From: Paenibacillus chibensis
Lineage (GTDB): Bacteria > Bacillota > Bacilli > Paenibacillales > Paenibacillaceae
Reading direction: 5' to 3'
Length of the DNA: 64,000 nucleotides
Assembly (NCBI RefSeq): GCF_004001045.1
Contig: NZ_BIMK01000013.1
Span: 1 to 64,000, forward strand
This document shows positions 1 to 8,866 of the stretch, in pieces. The notes beneath the pieces are model-generated. The model was not told the DNA's origin. It worked only from the letters and a program-made list of their open reading frames with translations, and searched no databases. The stretch's first letter is position 1, and each line of letters opens with the position of its first letter. The translations under genes and the position numbers were made by a program.

Positions 1-64
1 TTTGAAGATACGTCGATAGACGTTTTTCTTATTTTTCAGCAGGATATGCCTATGAAATACAAAC

Positions 65-105
65 AAGAACGGCCCTTACGTCAAGGACCGTTCTTGTTGT
101 TCTTT
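65..105 (-). terminator. Terminator overlapping the 3' end of the HAD gene
   Basis: An inverted repeat with arms CAAGAACGG and CCGTTCTTG, extended by CCT/AGG-type pairs, sits over the stop codon of the minus-strand HAD gene. It is followed on that strand by TTTG. The T tract is short, so efficiency is uncertain. Bases 1-64 hold no gene I can support. Confidence 0.55.
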
Positions 106-846
106 CTTGATTTTTATATCGATGATGTCCGGTATTTCTTCGATGGAAGAGACGGTATAGAAGGATTTCCCGGGGTCCTGCTGCAGCTCGACCATATTGA
201 ACACCCATTCATTGGATTGTTTGACGTAAATGCTCTGCAGCCCGGCCGTGAGCGCGGGTACAACGTCGGTTCGAAGCGAGTTGCCGATCATCCAGGTGGC
301 GGAGCGGTCAAACGAACCGGAGCGAATGATATGCTCAAGCGTAGATTCGTTTTTGTGCTGCGTAATGTAGATACGGTCGTCGAAGTAAGTGCTGAGCTTC
401 ATCTGGTCGATTTTGCGCTGCTGAATTGCGGTTTCGCCGCCGGTGTACAAATAAAGCCGATGCCCTTCACGCTGGAGCGTCTCCAGCGTTTCCACCATGC
501 CGGGATAAGGCTCCACTTCATGCTCGTAGACGCTGAGTCCCAGCGTGTTCAGCTGCTGCTCCTCTTCCAAATGGATCGGGCGATTGAACTTCCGGCAGAA
601 GAAGCGGTAGGTTTCAATCAGAGAGTACGGAAAATTGCCGCTGCTGAAACCGGTGCGGCTGACTTGGGCGACGTCGATTTCGATTTGCTTCTGACGGATC
701 TCATCGGTCGACAACTGCTGGGCACCAAACCAATGATGCACCAGCTCGAAAAATTCACCGAGCACAAGTCCGAAGTATTTATTGCAATGGATGAGCGTAT
801 CATCCAGGTCAAACAAAATATGCTGTCTTAACGTATGATTCATCAT
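76..846 (-). CDS. HAD-superfamily hydrolase (YfnB-like phosphatase)
   Basis: A 256-residue HAD hydrolase, probably a soluble phosphatase acting on a small phosphorylated metabolite; the substrate cannot be told. Motif I is FDLDDT, with the nucleophile and acid-base aspartates at residues 13 and 15. A helical cap follows. The late motif IGNSLRTDVVPAL gives the acidic Mg-binding group and resembles the YfnB type. AAGGAG lies 7 bases before the ATG at 846; a second ATG at 843 is an equal alternative. The gene begins 11 bases after the stop of the ArsR-type gene, so the two are one transcription unit. Confidence 0.85.
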   Translation of the reverse strand: MMNHTLRQHILFDLDDTLIHCNKYFGLVLGEFFELVHHWFGAQQLSTDEIRQKQIEIDVAQVSRTGFSSGNFPYSLIETYRFFCRKFNRPIHLEEEQQLNTLGLSVYEHEVEPYPGMVETLETLQREGHRLYLYTGGETAIQQRKIDQMKLSTYFDDRIYITQHKNESTLEHIIRSGSFDRSATWMIGNSLRTDVVPALTAGLQSIYVKQSNEWVFNMVELQQDPGKSFYTVSSIEEIPDIIDIKIKKEQQERSLT

Positions 847-857
847 GGCTTCACTCC

Positions 858-1775
858 TTATAGACGCATGTAAGATTCCAGGAACATCTGGAGCTCCGAT
901 GCACCGTCCGGACGGATGCTGAATTTTTCCTTGTCTTCTACGCCAAGGTGAATCCGCAGCAGGCCGGCCACCCGCAGAATCATCAAATGATGCTTCAGCG
1001 ATTCTTCCGGCTGCTCAAGGTCGCGTACCATTTCCTTGAGGGAATGCGGCTTTTCTGCCACATATCGGAGCAGGCGCAGCCGTTTCGGATCGGAAAGGGC
1101 ATGGGTCATCCGCAGCAGGCAGGTCGGCGGCTCGTCCTCATCCTCTTCCGGCACGTCGACGGGATATTGGATCAGCATCATTTTTTTGTAAAAGCAGTAC
1201 GTATTGATGGGACGGTTATGCACGGTGGGAAACAGGACGATCGTTTGAACTTCCGGCGCATTTTCGATGACGAGTCCGCCGGAGGCGTATTCGACCAGGG
1301 CCATCGGGTCCATTTTCGTCAATAGCATGCCTTTTTCTTTAGCATCCTCTTCGATGAGCGGGATGATGTCCGGTTCCACATGCATGAAATAATGCTCGTA
1401 CCACAGTTCAAGCAGCGGGGTGTAACCGTCACGGATCCGGCTCGCATCTTCTAGGGTCAATTCCGGAAGGTAAGGCAATGCGGCTTCGAGCAGCGTTTCA
1501 GCCGGCGTTTCCTTCAGGCAGTCCAGGAAGGGAAGTACTGCGTCCCCGTTGTTGCGGTGAATGGCCCAGGCATACAGCACATCGTAATCCGCGAAGGGCC
1601 ATTGACTCGCTTCGGAAAGGGAAGCCGACACTTCCGGGGAAAGCTTGGCGCTCACCTCGCTGATCCATTCAGGCCCAAGGTCCAGGTTTCTTATCCATTT
1701 TTTGGATGTATATACCATAAAACTGCCGAGCAGTTCGTAAATCGGTGAAACGTCAACTTTCACTTCATAGTTCAT
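858..1775 (-). CDS. ArsR-family winged-helix transcriptional regulator with long N-terminal domain
   Basis: A 305-residue DNA-binding protein. The C-terminal 80 residues form an ArsR-type winged helix, including RMTHALSDPKRLRLLRYVAE and a recognition-helix region around EESLKHHLMILRVAGLL. The N-terminal 220 residues are acidic and helical and match no domain I recognise; a ligand-sensing role is inference. Ordinary ArsR sensors are about 100 residues, so this is the longer architecture found in Bacilli. GGGAGG lies 11 bases before the ATG. It is divergent from an MFS transporter across 118 bases, which makes that transporter its likely target. Confidence 0.8.
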   Translation of the reverse strand: MNYEVKVDVSPIYELLGSFMVYTSKKWIRNLDLGPEWISEVSAKLSPEVSASLSEASQWPFADYDVLYAWAIHRNNGDAVLPFLDCLKETPAETLLEAALPYLPELTLEDASRIRDGYTPLLELWYEHYFMHVEPDIIPLIEEDAKEKGMLLTKMDPMALVEYASGGLVIENAPEVQTIVLFPTVHNRPINTYCFYKKMMLIQYPVDVPEEDEDEPPTCLLRMTHALSDPKRLRLLRYVAEKPHSLKEMVRDLEQPEESLKHHLMILRVAGLLRIHLGVEDKEKFSIRPDGASELQMFLESYMRL

Positions 1776-1822
1776 GAAACCGATAACCTCCCATGAAATC
1801 AGTGCATCTTCTTCATTATGGC

Positions 1823-1851
1823 TTGTTGAGTGTCGGGTTGTCCACTATAAT
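1823..1851 (+). promoter_or_regulatory. Candidate sigma-A promoter of the MFS gene
   Basis: TTGTTG (1823-1828) and a perfect TATAAT (1846-1851) are separated by 17 bases in the divergent intergenic region, about 42 bases before the GTG start. The -10 is perfect and the -35 is weak (3 of 6), which suits a regulated promoter. Confidence 0.5.
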
Positions 1852-1893
1852 GTTCAAGTAGTTTGCCCGGAAGTTTGAAGGAGGATCATTACC

Positions 1894-3081
1894 GTGTCAC
1901 AAATTCACAGCAAGAATCGCAGCTCGTCTTTTCATTATGTCATATTACTCATCGTTATAGTAGCGGCGGGAATCAGCCAGGGGCTGCTCCTGCCCGTTCT
2001 ATCCATTTTTCTGGAGCAAATGGGAGTTTCGTCATCCATGAACGGCATGAACGCGGCCGCTCTTTATGTCGGATCCTTCGCCATGACGCTTGTGGCGGAA
2101 CGCACGCTTGGCGCGCTTGGCTTTAAAAAGCTCGTCAGCGCCGGACTGGTGCTTGTCCTGGTATCCGTATTATTATTTCCGCTGTTTCCTAGCGTGAAAG
2201 TATGGTTCATTCTCCGCCTGCTTGTCGGCATCGGCGACAGTGCGGTCCATTATGCGGCGCAGCTATGGGTGCTGCTCGTCACGCCGGAGGAGAGCAGAGG
2301 GAGAAATATCTCCATCTACGGCATGTCCTACGGTCTTGGCTTTAGCCTTGGGCCGCTGGGAATACCACTGCTTCAGTACGGAAACAGCGTTCCTTTTATC
2401 GTATTAGCCGTCCTGGTGATGCTTGTCCTGATTCTGGTGCTGCTGAAGCTGCCGGATTTGCGGCCTGAGAAGCTGAAGGGCGAACAACGTCCGGTCAGAA
2501 GATTCCGCCGCAGCTATGCGTTTGCATGGTACGCTCTGATCCCGGCATTGCTATACGGGTACATGGAGTCGGGCATCAACAGCAATTTCCCTGTGTACGG
2601 ACTGCGCGTAGGTCTCACCGAGCATCAGATCGCTTTATTGCTGCCGTTCATCGGCATCGGCGGACTCGTGCTGCAGCTGCCGCTCGGCATGCTCAGCGAC
2701 CGTTTCGGAAGAAAAAAGATTCTCATGATTTGCGGAATCTTGGGCGGACTCTCGTTTGCGCTCATTCCGACGGCCGGAACTTCAACGATTGGAATTATGC
2801 TTCTGCTGATGCTGGCCGGTGGGATGATCGGATCATTCTTCTCGCTCGGACTTGCGTATGCAGCCGATATTCTGCCGAAGCTGCTGCTTCCAGCAGCCAA
2901 CGTGATCGCATCCTTTCATTTTAATATAGGAAGCATCGCTGGACCGAATATCGGCGGCACCTTGATGCAGTATGGCTGGAACGCCGGCCTGTTTATCGTG
3001 CTTGGCCTCGGCTTCATGGCGTTTGGGTTTTTGGGCTTTGCCGTAAGGAAGAAAACTTCGGTAGAGGCGGACAGCCTATAG
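1894..3081 (+). CDS. MFS transporter, drug-efflux-like
   Basis: A 395-residue integral membrane protein of the major facilitator superfamily with about 12 hydrophobic segments. The inter-domain MFS motif appears as GMLSDRFGRKKI at the start of the second half. This suggests proton-coupled transport, most likely export of a small molecule; the substrate is unknown. The start is GTG, with GAAGGAGG 8 to 9 bases upstream. It is divergent from the ArsR-type gene and lies 71 bases before a PhnC-like ATPase gene, with which it may be co-transcribed. Confidence 0.85.
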   Translation: MSQIHSKNRSSSFHYVILLIVIVAAGISQGLLLPVLSIFLEQMGVSSSMNGMNAAALYVGSFAMTLVAERTLGALGFKKLVSAGLVLVLVSVLLFPLFPSVKVWFILRLLVGIGDSAVHYAAQLWVLLVTPEESRGRNISIYGMSYGLGFSLGPLGIPLLQYGNSVPFIVLAVLVMLVLILVLLKLPDLRPEKLKGEQRPVRRFRRSYAFAWYALIPALLYGYMESGINSNFPVYGLRVGLTEHQIALLLPFIGIGGLVLQLPLGMLSDRFGRKKILMICGILGGLSFALIPTAGTSTIGIMLLLMLAGGMIGSFFSLGLAYAADILPKLLLPAANVIASFHFNIGSIAGPNIGGTLMQYGWNAGLFIVLGLGFMAFGFLGFAVRKKTSVEADSL

Positions 3082-3152
3082 CTGTACTCCTGAAACCGAA
3101 TGCTTTATGATAGGAAGAGAGGAAGAGAACGAGAGACCAGAGGAGAAATGTC

Positions 3153-3878
3153 ATGATTAGAATTCAGCATTTAACCAAGTCCGTCGGAGTCGATAAAATA
3201 CCTGTGCTCAAGGACATTTCACTTGATTTTCAGCGCGGGGAGCTGATCGCTCTCGTCGGTGCGAGCGGAAGCGGAAAAAGCACGTTTTTACGCTGCCTTG
3301 CCCTGAAAGAGAAGTGGGATAAAGGCACTTTCGTGGTTGACGGAGTTGATATTCTGAAGGACCCGCTTGCCGGAAAACGGAAAATTAAGCGTGAATGGGC
3401 ATACTTAGAACAGAACCCGCAGCTGAACCAGAACCGAACCGCCTTAAAAAACGTGCTGATCGGACAATCCGGCCAGACTCCGCTGTGGCGGATGGCTACC
3501 GGCATGGTGCGTTCGGATGATTATATGGGAGCCATGGACGTGATCGAGCAGCTTGGATTGCTGGAAAAAGCGCATCAAAAATGCGACAAGCTTAGCGGCG
3601 GCGAGCGTCAGAGAATCGCGATTGCGCGTGCGCTCGTGCACGGGGCCAAAGTCATTCTGGCAGATGAGCCTGTCATCGGCCTGGATCCCAAATCGCAGGA
3701 AAGCGTGATGGAAACATTGAAAAAGCTCTGTGAAGAGGAACGGGTCAGCGTTGTGACAGTGCTGCCCCTGGAACTTGCGGAACGGTACGCCACGCGCATC
3801 ATCGGACTCACCGGTGGAGGGTTCGGATTCGATATTGCCGGACGCCGGCTCACGGTTCGCGAACGAAATATGCTATAA
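3153..3878 (+). CDS. Orphan PhnC-like ABC transporter ATPase lacking the H-loop histidine
   Basis: A 241-residue ABC ATPase closest in pattern to the phosphonate-importer ATPase PhnC. Visible are Walker A GASGSGKST, a Q-loop in YLEQNPQL, the signature [15 protein letters not shown], Walker B VILADEP and the D-loop GLDPKS. The H-loop, normally LHQVDLA in this family, reads VLPLELA, so the switch histidine is leucine. No permease or binding-protein gene lies nearby. It sits between an MFS gene and a lipoprotein gene, so a transport role is unproven; it may be a regulator or a decaying ATPase. AGAGGAG precedes the ATG. A 7-bp hairpin without a T run lies at 3877-3896. Confidence 0.8.
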   Translation: MIRIQHLTKSVGVDKIPVLKDISLDFQRGELIALVGASGSGKSTFLRCLALKEKWDKGTFVVDGVDILKDPLAGKRKIKREWAYLEQNPQLNQNRTALKNVLIGQSGQTPLWRMATGMVRSDDYMGAMDVIEQLGLLEKAHQKCDKLSGGERQRIAIARALVHGAKVILADEPVIGLDPKSQESVMETLKKLCEEERVSVVTVLPLELAERYATRIIGLTGGGFGFDIAGRRLTVRERNML

Positions 3879-3918
3879 AGCCTTCAGCCAGGCTTTGAAT
3901 AGAAAAGAGTGATTCATT

Positions 3919-5250
3919 TTGGTAAAACGCTACTGGATATATGTCCCTGCCGCCTTTTTCCTGATGCTGCTGCTGAGCGGCTGCTCGTTTATCAGTGACC
4001 CGGTCCTGATGATGAGAACGCCGCAGCTGTCGGCTGAAAAGGAATCGCTTCGTTCCATCGTCATGGCCCAGCTGCCTGAGGACGCCAACCTGATCCGTTC
4101 TAATGAGGAAGACGACACGAACATTATCCATTTCGTCGATCTCGATAATGATGGGGTCAGCGAAGCCGTCGTATTTTATGAAACGCCTGACCAGATCATT
4201 GGTATCCATGGCATGATTTTCAAAAAGGTCAATGATACCTGGGTTAAGCAGATTACCTTTGACGGAGCAGGCAAAGTGTTGGAATCTTTGTACTTCAAGG
4301 ATATGACCAACGATGGCAAAGTGGATATTGTAGCTGGATTTTCCATAGGCAACGAAGAGATTGACAATGAGGTATTCATCTACAGCTACAACGGCAAATC
4401 GCTCGATAGAGTATTGGAACGGCCTTATACGAACTACGTGATCAGCGATATGAACAAGGATCATATCAACGATCTGACGATCGTCAATTTGAAGCGGGGA
4501 GAAAGCAACTATATCACCACCTTCCAATATGAGGACGGCAGCTTTATGGAGCTGGACAGGCTCGAAATGAAGCCGTATATTTACGATTATTACAATGTTG
4601 TCGCAGGTAAGGTGTATGTGGATAAAGAAGGTAACAGTATCGAAGGCATTGTCCTGGACGCCATGTTATCGAATGTCGGCGAAGCTTCGTTTACGAGCGT
4701 CATCATCATGGAGGACGGCAAGCTGAAATCTGTGCTACCGGATCAACAGCAGACCTACAGGAACTACAGGGTTTACAGCGAGGACGTCAATAAAGACGGG
4801 ATCATTGAAATACCGCTGCTTAATCCGCCGATCGGATGGTCCTTCTTCAAGAACCAGGACGAGATCCCTTATTTTTATTCGTATTATCAATGGGATGGGA
4901 AAAGCGGGCTTAAATTCGTGATTGAGAAGTATCATGATCTGAAGTATGATTTTGATTTTGGATTTTTCCCTCCGCAGTGGCATAACAAAATTACGGTGGA
5001 CACCAAATCCCAGGTCAACAAATATTTGCGGTTCGTGATGATCGACACGGGTAAAACGGTTGCCGAGATCAAATTCTTCTCCCTCAGCGAATGGGAAAAG
5101 CAGCATGACGACTGGAAGTACCTGTACAGGACAAACGAAAAGGTTGTAGCCTACAAGAAGAACGTAGATTTCGACCTCGATAACAATAACAAGAACAAAG
5201 CGAAGAATGAAGTACCGCCGATAGAAAGGAAGGACAAGCAAAGTGAGTAA
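3919..5250 (+). CDS. Lipoprotein with VCBS/FG-GAP-like calcium loops
   Basis: A 443-residue secreted lipoprotein. The signal peptide ends in the lipobox LLSGC. The body contains repeated Asp-rich loops of the FG-GAP/VCBS type: DLDNDGVSE, DMTNDGKVD, DMNKDHIND and DVNKDGIIE. In known families such loops bind calcium within a beta-propeller. The start is TTG at 3919, with a modest GAGTG upstream; no better start exists before the signal peptide. The 3' end overlaps the response-regulator gene by 8 bases, so it is translationally coupled to a two-component system and may act as its extracytoplasmic partner (inference). Confidence 0.75.
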   Translation: MVKRYWIYVPAAFFLMLLLSGCSFISDPVLMMRTPQLSAEKESLRSIVMAQLPEDANLIRSNEEDDTNIIHFVDLDNDGVSEAVVFYETPDQIIGIHGMIFKKVNDTWVKQITFDGAGKVLESLYFKDMTNDGKVDIVAGFSIGNEEIDNEVFIYSYNGKSLDRVLERPYTNYVISDMNKDHINDLTIVNLKRGESNYITTFQYEDGSFMELDRLEMKPYIYDYYNVVAGKVYVDKEGNSIEGIVLDAMLSNVGEASFTSVIIMEDGKLKSVLPDQQQTYRNYRVYSEDVNKDGIIEIPLLNPPIGWSFFKNQDEIPYFYSYYQWDGKSGLKFVIEKYHDLKYDFDFGFFPPQWHNKITVDTKSQVNKYLRFVMIDTGKTVAEIKFFSLSEWEKQHDDWKYLYRTNEKVVAYKKNVDFDLDNNNKNKAKNEVPPIERKDKQSE

Positions 5251-5941
5251 AGTATTGATATTGGAAGACGAAGATTCCATCCGCAGTTTTATCGTCATCA
5301 ACCTGAAGCGCAATGGATTCGACGTGCTGGAGGCATCGAACGGCAATGAGGCGCTTGACATTCTTATGAGTACGCCGGACATTGATATCGCTCTATTGGA
5401 CGTCATGGTTCCAGGCATCGACGGCTTCGAGGTGTGCCGGCGCATTCGTGAAACGAATGAGCGCCTCGGCATCATCTTTTTGACCGCGAAGGTCCAGGAG
5501 CAGGATAAGGTGTATGCACTTTCGGTCGGAGCCGACGACCATGTCAGCAAGCCGTTCAGCCCGACCGAGCTCATTGCCCGGATTCAATCCCTGCTGCGCC
5601 GGGTCAACGTTCACCGGGAAACATCGGCCAAAGTCAGTTTCCATTCCGGTCCGTTTGCGCTGGATTTGATCTCCAAGCAATTCAAGAAGAACGGACACAG
5701 CATCGAGCTTACGCCAACGGAGTTTTCGTTGGTACAATTTTTCCTGGAAAAAGAAAATACGCCGCTCAGTCGGGACGTGCTTCTCGATCACGTATGGGGC
5801 AAGGAGTACATGGGCGATCCGAAGATCGTTGACGTGAACATTCGCCGTCTCCGCCAAAAGATTGAGGATAATCCTTCTGAGCCTGAGTTTCTCCAGACCG
5901 TCTGGGGTCACGGGTATAAATGGAAGGGTCAGGGACAATGA
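5243..5941 (+). CDS. OmpR/PhoB-family response regulator
   Basis: A 232-residue two-domain regulator. The receiver domain (1-120) has the acidic pocket ED/ED near residues 8-11, the phospho-acceptor Asp53 in LLDVMVPG and the conserved Lys in SKPFSP. The C-terminal winged helix (135-230) carries the OmpR pattern ELTPTEFSLVQFFLE and DVNIRRLRQKIE. The start is GTG with GGAAGGA upstream, inside the end of the lipoprotein gene. Its stop overlaps the kinase start as ATGA. The partner kinase is the next gene; targets cannot be read from the sequence. Confidence 0.93.
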   Translation: MSKVLILEDEDSIRSFIVINLKRNGFDVLEASNGNEALDILMSTPDIDIALLDVMVPGIDGFEVCRRIRETNERLGIIFLTAKVQEQDKVYALSVGADDHVSKPFSPTELIARIQSLLRRVNVHRETSAKVSFHSGPFALDLISKQFKKNGHSIELTPTEFSLVQFFLEKENTPLSRDVLLDHVWGKEYMGDPKIVDVNIRRLRQKIEDNPSEPEFLQTVWGHGYKWKGQGQ

Positions 5942-7380
5942 TCAAGAAAGGCATTCGCCGGCAGATCGTCATGCACTACTTTATCGTCGTGTTCTCGACG
6001 CTGCTGCTGGCTGAAGTCATTTTTTTACTGGCTATACGCAGTTATTATTATGACAGCATCTACAGCCATATTACGAACCATGTCAAACAGGTCGAGGACT
6101 ATCAGAAATTCAGCACGACCATGAATGACGGGAAGGACGATCTCGGCAGTCTGCTCACGGTTTATAAGCTGAGTTTTACCGAAATGCAGATCTTGAATGT
6201 TCAAGGGGATGTGCTGATTAACTCCTCGGAATTTCAGCCTGATGAATCCTTGAAGACAAGCGATATTTCGCAGGCCCAATCCGGAAATATCGGACGATGG
6301 GTCGGCAGGCAGCCGAATACCGGTGAAAACGTCATGGCCGTGTCCAAGATGGAACAGAACAACGGGCAGGATGCTTATATCGTCCGATACGTCACTTCGC
6401 TGGAGCGGGTGAATGACAAGCTGTTCAACGTAACGATGATCGCGACGGCGGTGGCTGCGGCGGTGCTGGCCCTCGTGCTCGCATTCAGCCTGGGACTTGC
6501 GAATTCCATCGTGAAGCCGCTCAATACCATCACGGCTGTTTCGGCGCAGATGGCCAGAGGAAAGTTCAACATCCGGATTAAAGGCAATTACAAATACGAG
6601 CTTGGTGAGCTGGCTTCGACGCTGAATTATATGGCTCAGGAGATTATACGCAGCAACCAGGTGAAAGACGACTTCATTTCTTCGATATCCCATGAGCTGC
6701 GGACACCTCTCACGAGCATCAAGGGCTGGAGCGAGACAATCAACTCCGGCGGATATGATCCGGAGGAGACCAAGATCGGCATGGAGATCATCACGAAGGA
6801 AACGGAGCGCTTGATCGGCCTCGTCGAAGAAATTCTGGATTTCTCCAAGCTGCAGCAGAACGAAATGAAGGTGTCTTTCGCACGGGTCGATCTCAAAGAG
6901 CTGCTGCAGGAAATTATGCTGAATCTGTGGACCAAAGCCGAAAAGAGATCCATCGAGCTAAGGATCGATTCGGTCGACAAACCGATTGTGGAGGGAGATG
7001 CCAACCGTCTTAAGCAGGTGTTTCTCAACTTGGTGGACAACGCCATCAAGTTTTCACATGAAAATTCAGCGATTGACTTGATTGTAACCTTCGAGGGCAA
7101 CAACGTGGTCGTACAGGTACATGATACAGGGATCGGTATCAGCGAGGATCATCTGGTAAAGGTGAAGGATCGATTCTTCCAGGTGGATCCGTTGAATGGA
7201 GGTACCGGGCTTGGATTGGCCATTTCGCAGCAGCTGGTTGAGCTGCATCACGGGATTTTGCTTATACAAAGCGAGCTGGGCGTAGGGACGACGATCGTCG
7301 TAAGACTGCCGCGGCTGCTGGAAGATGCTTCTCCCGCCGACGCTATGGAACTGCCTAAGCTCCCCGGAGCGTCATCATAA
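5938..7380 (+). CDS. Sensor histidine kinase
   Basis: A 480-residue membrane kinase. A transmembrane segment lies near residues 12-34, an extracellular sensor of about 130 residues follows, then a second segment near 167-190, HAMP, HisKA with the phospho-acceptor His252 in SISHELRTPL, and an ATPase domain with N box NLVDNAIKF, G1 DTGIGIS and G2 GTGLGLAIS. I chose the ATG at 5938 because it overlaps the regulator stop as ATGA; an in-frame ATG at 5920 would add six residues. It autophosphorylates and passes phosphate to the upstream-encoded regulator. Ligand unknown. Confidence 0.92.
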   Translation: MIKKGIRRQIVMHYFIVVFSTLLLAEVIFLLAIRSYYYDSIYSHITNHVKQVEDYQKFSTTMNDGKDDLGSLLTVYKLSFTEMQILNVQGDVLINSSEFQPDESLKTSDISQAQSGNIGRWVGRQPNTGENVMAVSKMEQNNGQDAYIVRYVTSLERVNDKLFNVTMIATAVAAAVLALVLAFSLGLANSIVKPLNTITAVSAQMARGKFNIRIKGNYKYELGELASTLNYMAQEIIRSNQVKDDFISSISHELRTPLTSIKGWSETINSGGYDPEETKIGMEIITKETERLIGLVEEILDFSKLQQNEMKVSFARVDLKELLQEIMLNLWTKAEKRSIELRIDSVDKPIVEGDANRLKQVFLNLVDNAIKFSHENSAIDLIVTFEGNNVVVQVHDTGIGISEDHLVKVKDRFFQVDPLNGGTGLGLAISQQLVELHHGILLIQSELGVGTTIVVRLPRLLEDASPADAMELPKLPGASS

Positions 7381-7396
7381 AAAAACCGACAGCATG

Positions 7397-7433
7397 AAAA
7401 GAGCGAAACCGCAAACAGCGGATTCGCTCTTTT
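7397..7433. terminator. Bidirectional terminator between kinase and glgC
   Basis: A 16-bp nearly perfect stem, AAAAGAGCGAA..CCGC with GCGG..TTCGCTCTTTT and loop AAACA, lies between convergent genes. A or T tails on both sides let it serve both strands. Confidence 0.85.
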
Positions 7434-7460
7434 GTATATGGGACCCCATTTGGCAGTATC

Positions 7461-8681
7461 TTAAGAAGATAAGCCTTCGGCGCGGAGTCGGCCGGTTTTT
7501 TCGTATACTTCCTGCAGCAGGCGGGAAGGCTGGGTACGAACCGTGGGTTTGGGCAATACCGTTTCGTACGGCCCGATGACAACGATTTGATCAGCCGTGC
7601 CCTTGATGACTGCGCCATCTTTAATGACAGCTCCTTCACCGATGATGGCACGCTCAATCTGGACGTTTCGCCCGATTTTGGCATTTGGCATCACGATGCT
7701 GTCTTTGATTTCCGAATAGCGGCCGATTTCTGCTCCGCAGAAGACAACGGACTGGTAGGCCGATCCGTCCAGGGCACTTGTTTCCGAAATCATGCAGCCC
7801 GTCGCGGCGGCAGGTCTGGATTTATGCGCGCTGATTTTTGTACGCCACGGACGGGTAAACATCGGCCACTCGCTGTTATGGAGCTTGCAGTCGGTATCTC
7901 CGGACAAAAGGTCCATATGGGCTTCCCAGAGGCTGTTAACCGTGCCGACATCCTTCCAATATCCGTCGAAGCGATAGGCAAACAGCTGGTTTTGCTCCTC
8001 CAGCATTTTAGGAATGACATCCTTGCCAAAGTCATGGCTGGAAGCCTCATTGGCTGCATCTTCGAGCAGGTGGCGGCGCAAATAGTCCCACTTGAACAAA
8101 TAAATGCCCATCGAAGCGAGATTGCTTTCCGGTTCAGCCGGTTTTTCGGCGAATTCAGTGATACGCAGCTCGTCATCCACGCTCATGACGCCAAATCGGC
8201 TTGCTTCTTCCCATGGAACCTCCATAACGGAAATGGTGGCTTCTGCATCCTGCTGCTTATGGAATTGAAGCATTTTGTTGTAATCCATGTGGTAAATATG
8301 ATCGCTCGAAAGAATAAGCACATGCTCGGGCTGCTGCCGATCAATGTATGCGATGTTTTTATAAATAGCGTCAGCTGTTCCTAAGTATTCTGCGGATCCT
8401 GTATTGTAAGAAGGCAGCAGGGTAATACCGTCATCACCTTGGCTTTGGAGCCCCCAAGGCTCGCCTTCACCGATATGTTTGTGGAGCGATTCTGCCTCAT
8501 ACTGCGTCAGGACACCAATGGTGTCGATGCCTGAGTTTACACAGTTGCTGAGAGGAAAATCGATGATTCGGTAGCGTCCGCCAAAAGGTACGGCCGGCTT
8601 TGCCTGTTTCGATGTCAGAGGTGCGAGTCTGCGGCCTTCACCTCCGGCAAGCAACATGGCGATGCAATCTTTCTTAAACAT
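7461..8681 (-). CDS. glgC: Glucose-1-phosphate adenylyltransferase
   Basis: A 406-residue ADP-glucose pyrophosphorylase, the committed step of glycogen synthesis (glucose-1-phosphate plus ATP gives ADP-glucose and pyrophosphate). The N-terminal nucleotidyltransferase domain has [13 protein letters not shown] and the AKPAVPFGG phosphate-binding stretch; substrate motifs YLGTADA and [10 protein letters not shown] follow. The C-terminal third is a left-handed beta-helix with repeats such as [13 protein letters not shown] chose the ATG at 8681, with GGGAGGG 8 bases upstream, over an in-frame start at 8708. It is divergent from glgB-glgA. No glgD or glgP is present. Confidence 0.93.
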   Translation of the reverse strand: MFKKDCIAMLLAGGEGRRLAPLTSKQAKPAVPFGGRYRIIDFPLSNCVNSGIDTIGVLTQYEAESLHKHIGEGEPWGLQSQGDDGITLLPSYNTGSAEYLGTADAIYKNIAYIDRQQPEHVLILSSDHIYHMDYNKMLQFHKQQDAEATISVMEVPWEEASRFGVMSVDDELRITEFAEKPAEPESNLASMGIYLFKWDYLRRHLLEDAANEASSHDFGKDVIPKMLEEQNQLFAYRFDGYWKDVGTVNSLWEAHMDLLSGDTDCKLHNSEWPMFTRPWRTKISAHKSRPAAATGCMISETSALDGSAYQSVVFCGAEIGRYSEIKDSIVMPNAKIGRNVQIERAIIGEGAVIKDGAVIKGTADQIVVIGPYETVLPKPTVRTQPSRLLQEVYEKTGRLRAEGLSS

Positions 8682-8794
8682 GTTGTTTCCCTCCCAAAAA
8701 TTTGTCAATGTAGTACATACATAAACGGTTGCCGGACCATCTGAAACGAGTATATTGAAAAATAATTGAAAAATTACAAATTTATTTTTCAGAA

Positions 8795-8823
8795 GTCATT
8801 TTTGCGTTTAAACTGGCTACAAT
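8795..8823 (+). promoter_or_regulatory. Candidate sigma-E-like promoter of glgBA
   Basis: GTCATT (8795-8800) and GCTACAAT (8816-8823) resemble the sporulation sigma-E elements. No good sigma-A -35 lies 17 bases upstream of TACAAT. The B. subtilis glycogen operon is known to depend on sigma-E; applying that here is inference. Confidence 0.35.
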
Positions 8824-8866
8824 GGGGTAATGGTTTAAGTGCACTATACCTATAAAGCAGGTGATC

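Noticed and set aside
46..831. A 261-codon plus-strand ORF over the HAD gene
   Set aside because: It is the antisense shadow of a clear HAD hydrolase, with no ribosome site and no recognisable domain. The same holds for many long antisense ORFs, such as those at 12972, 23891 and 46805.
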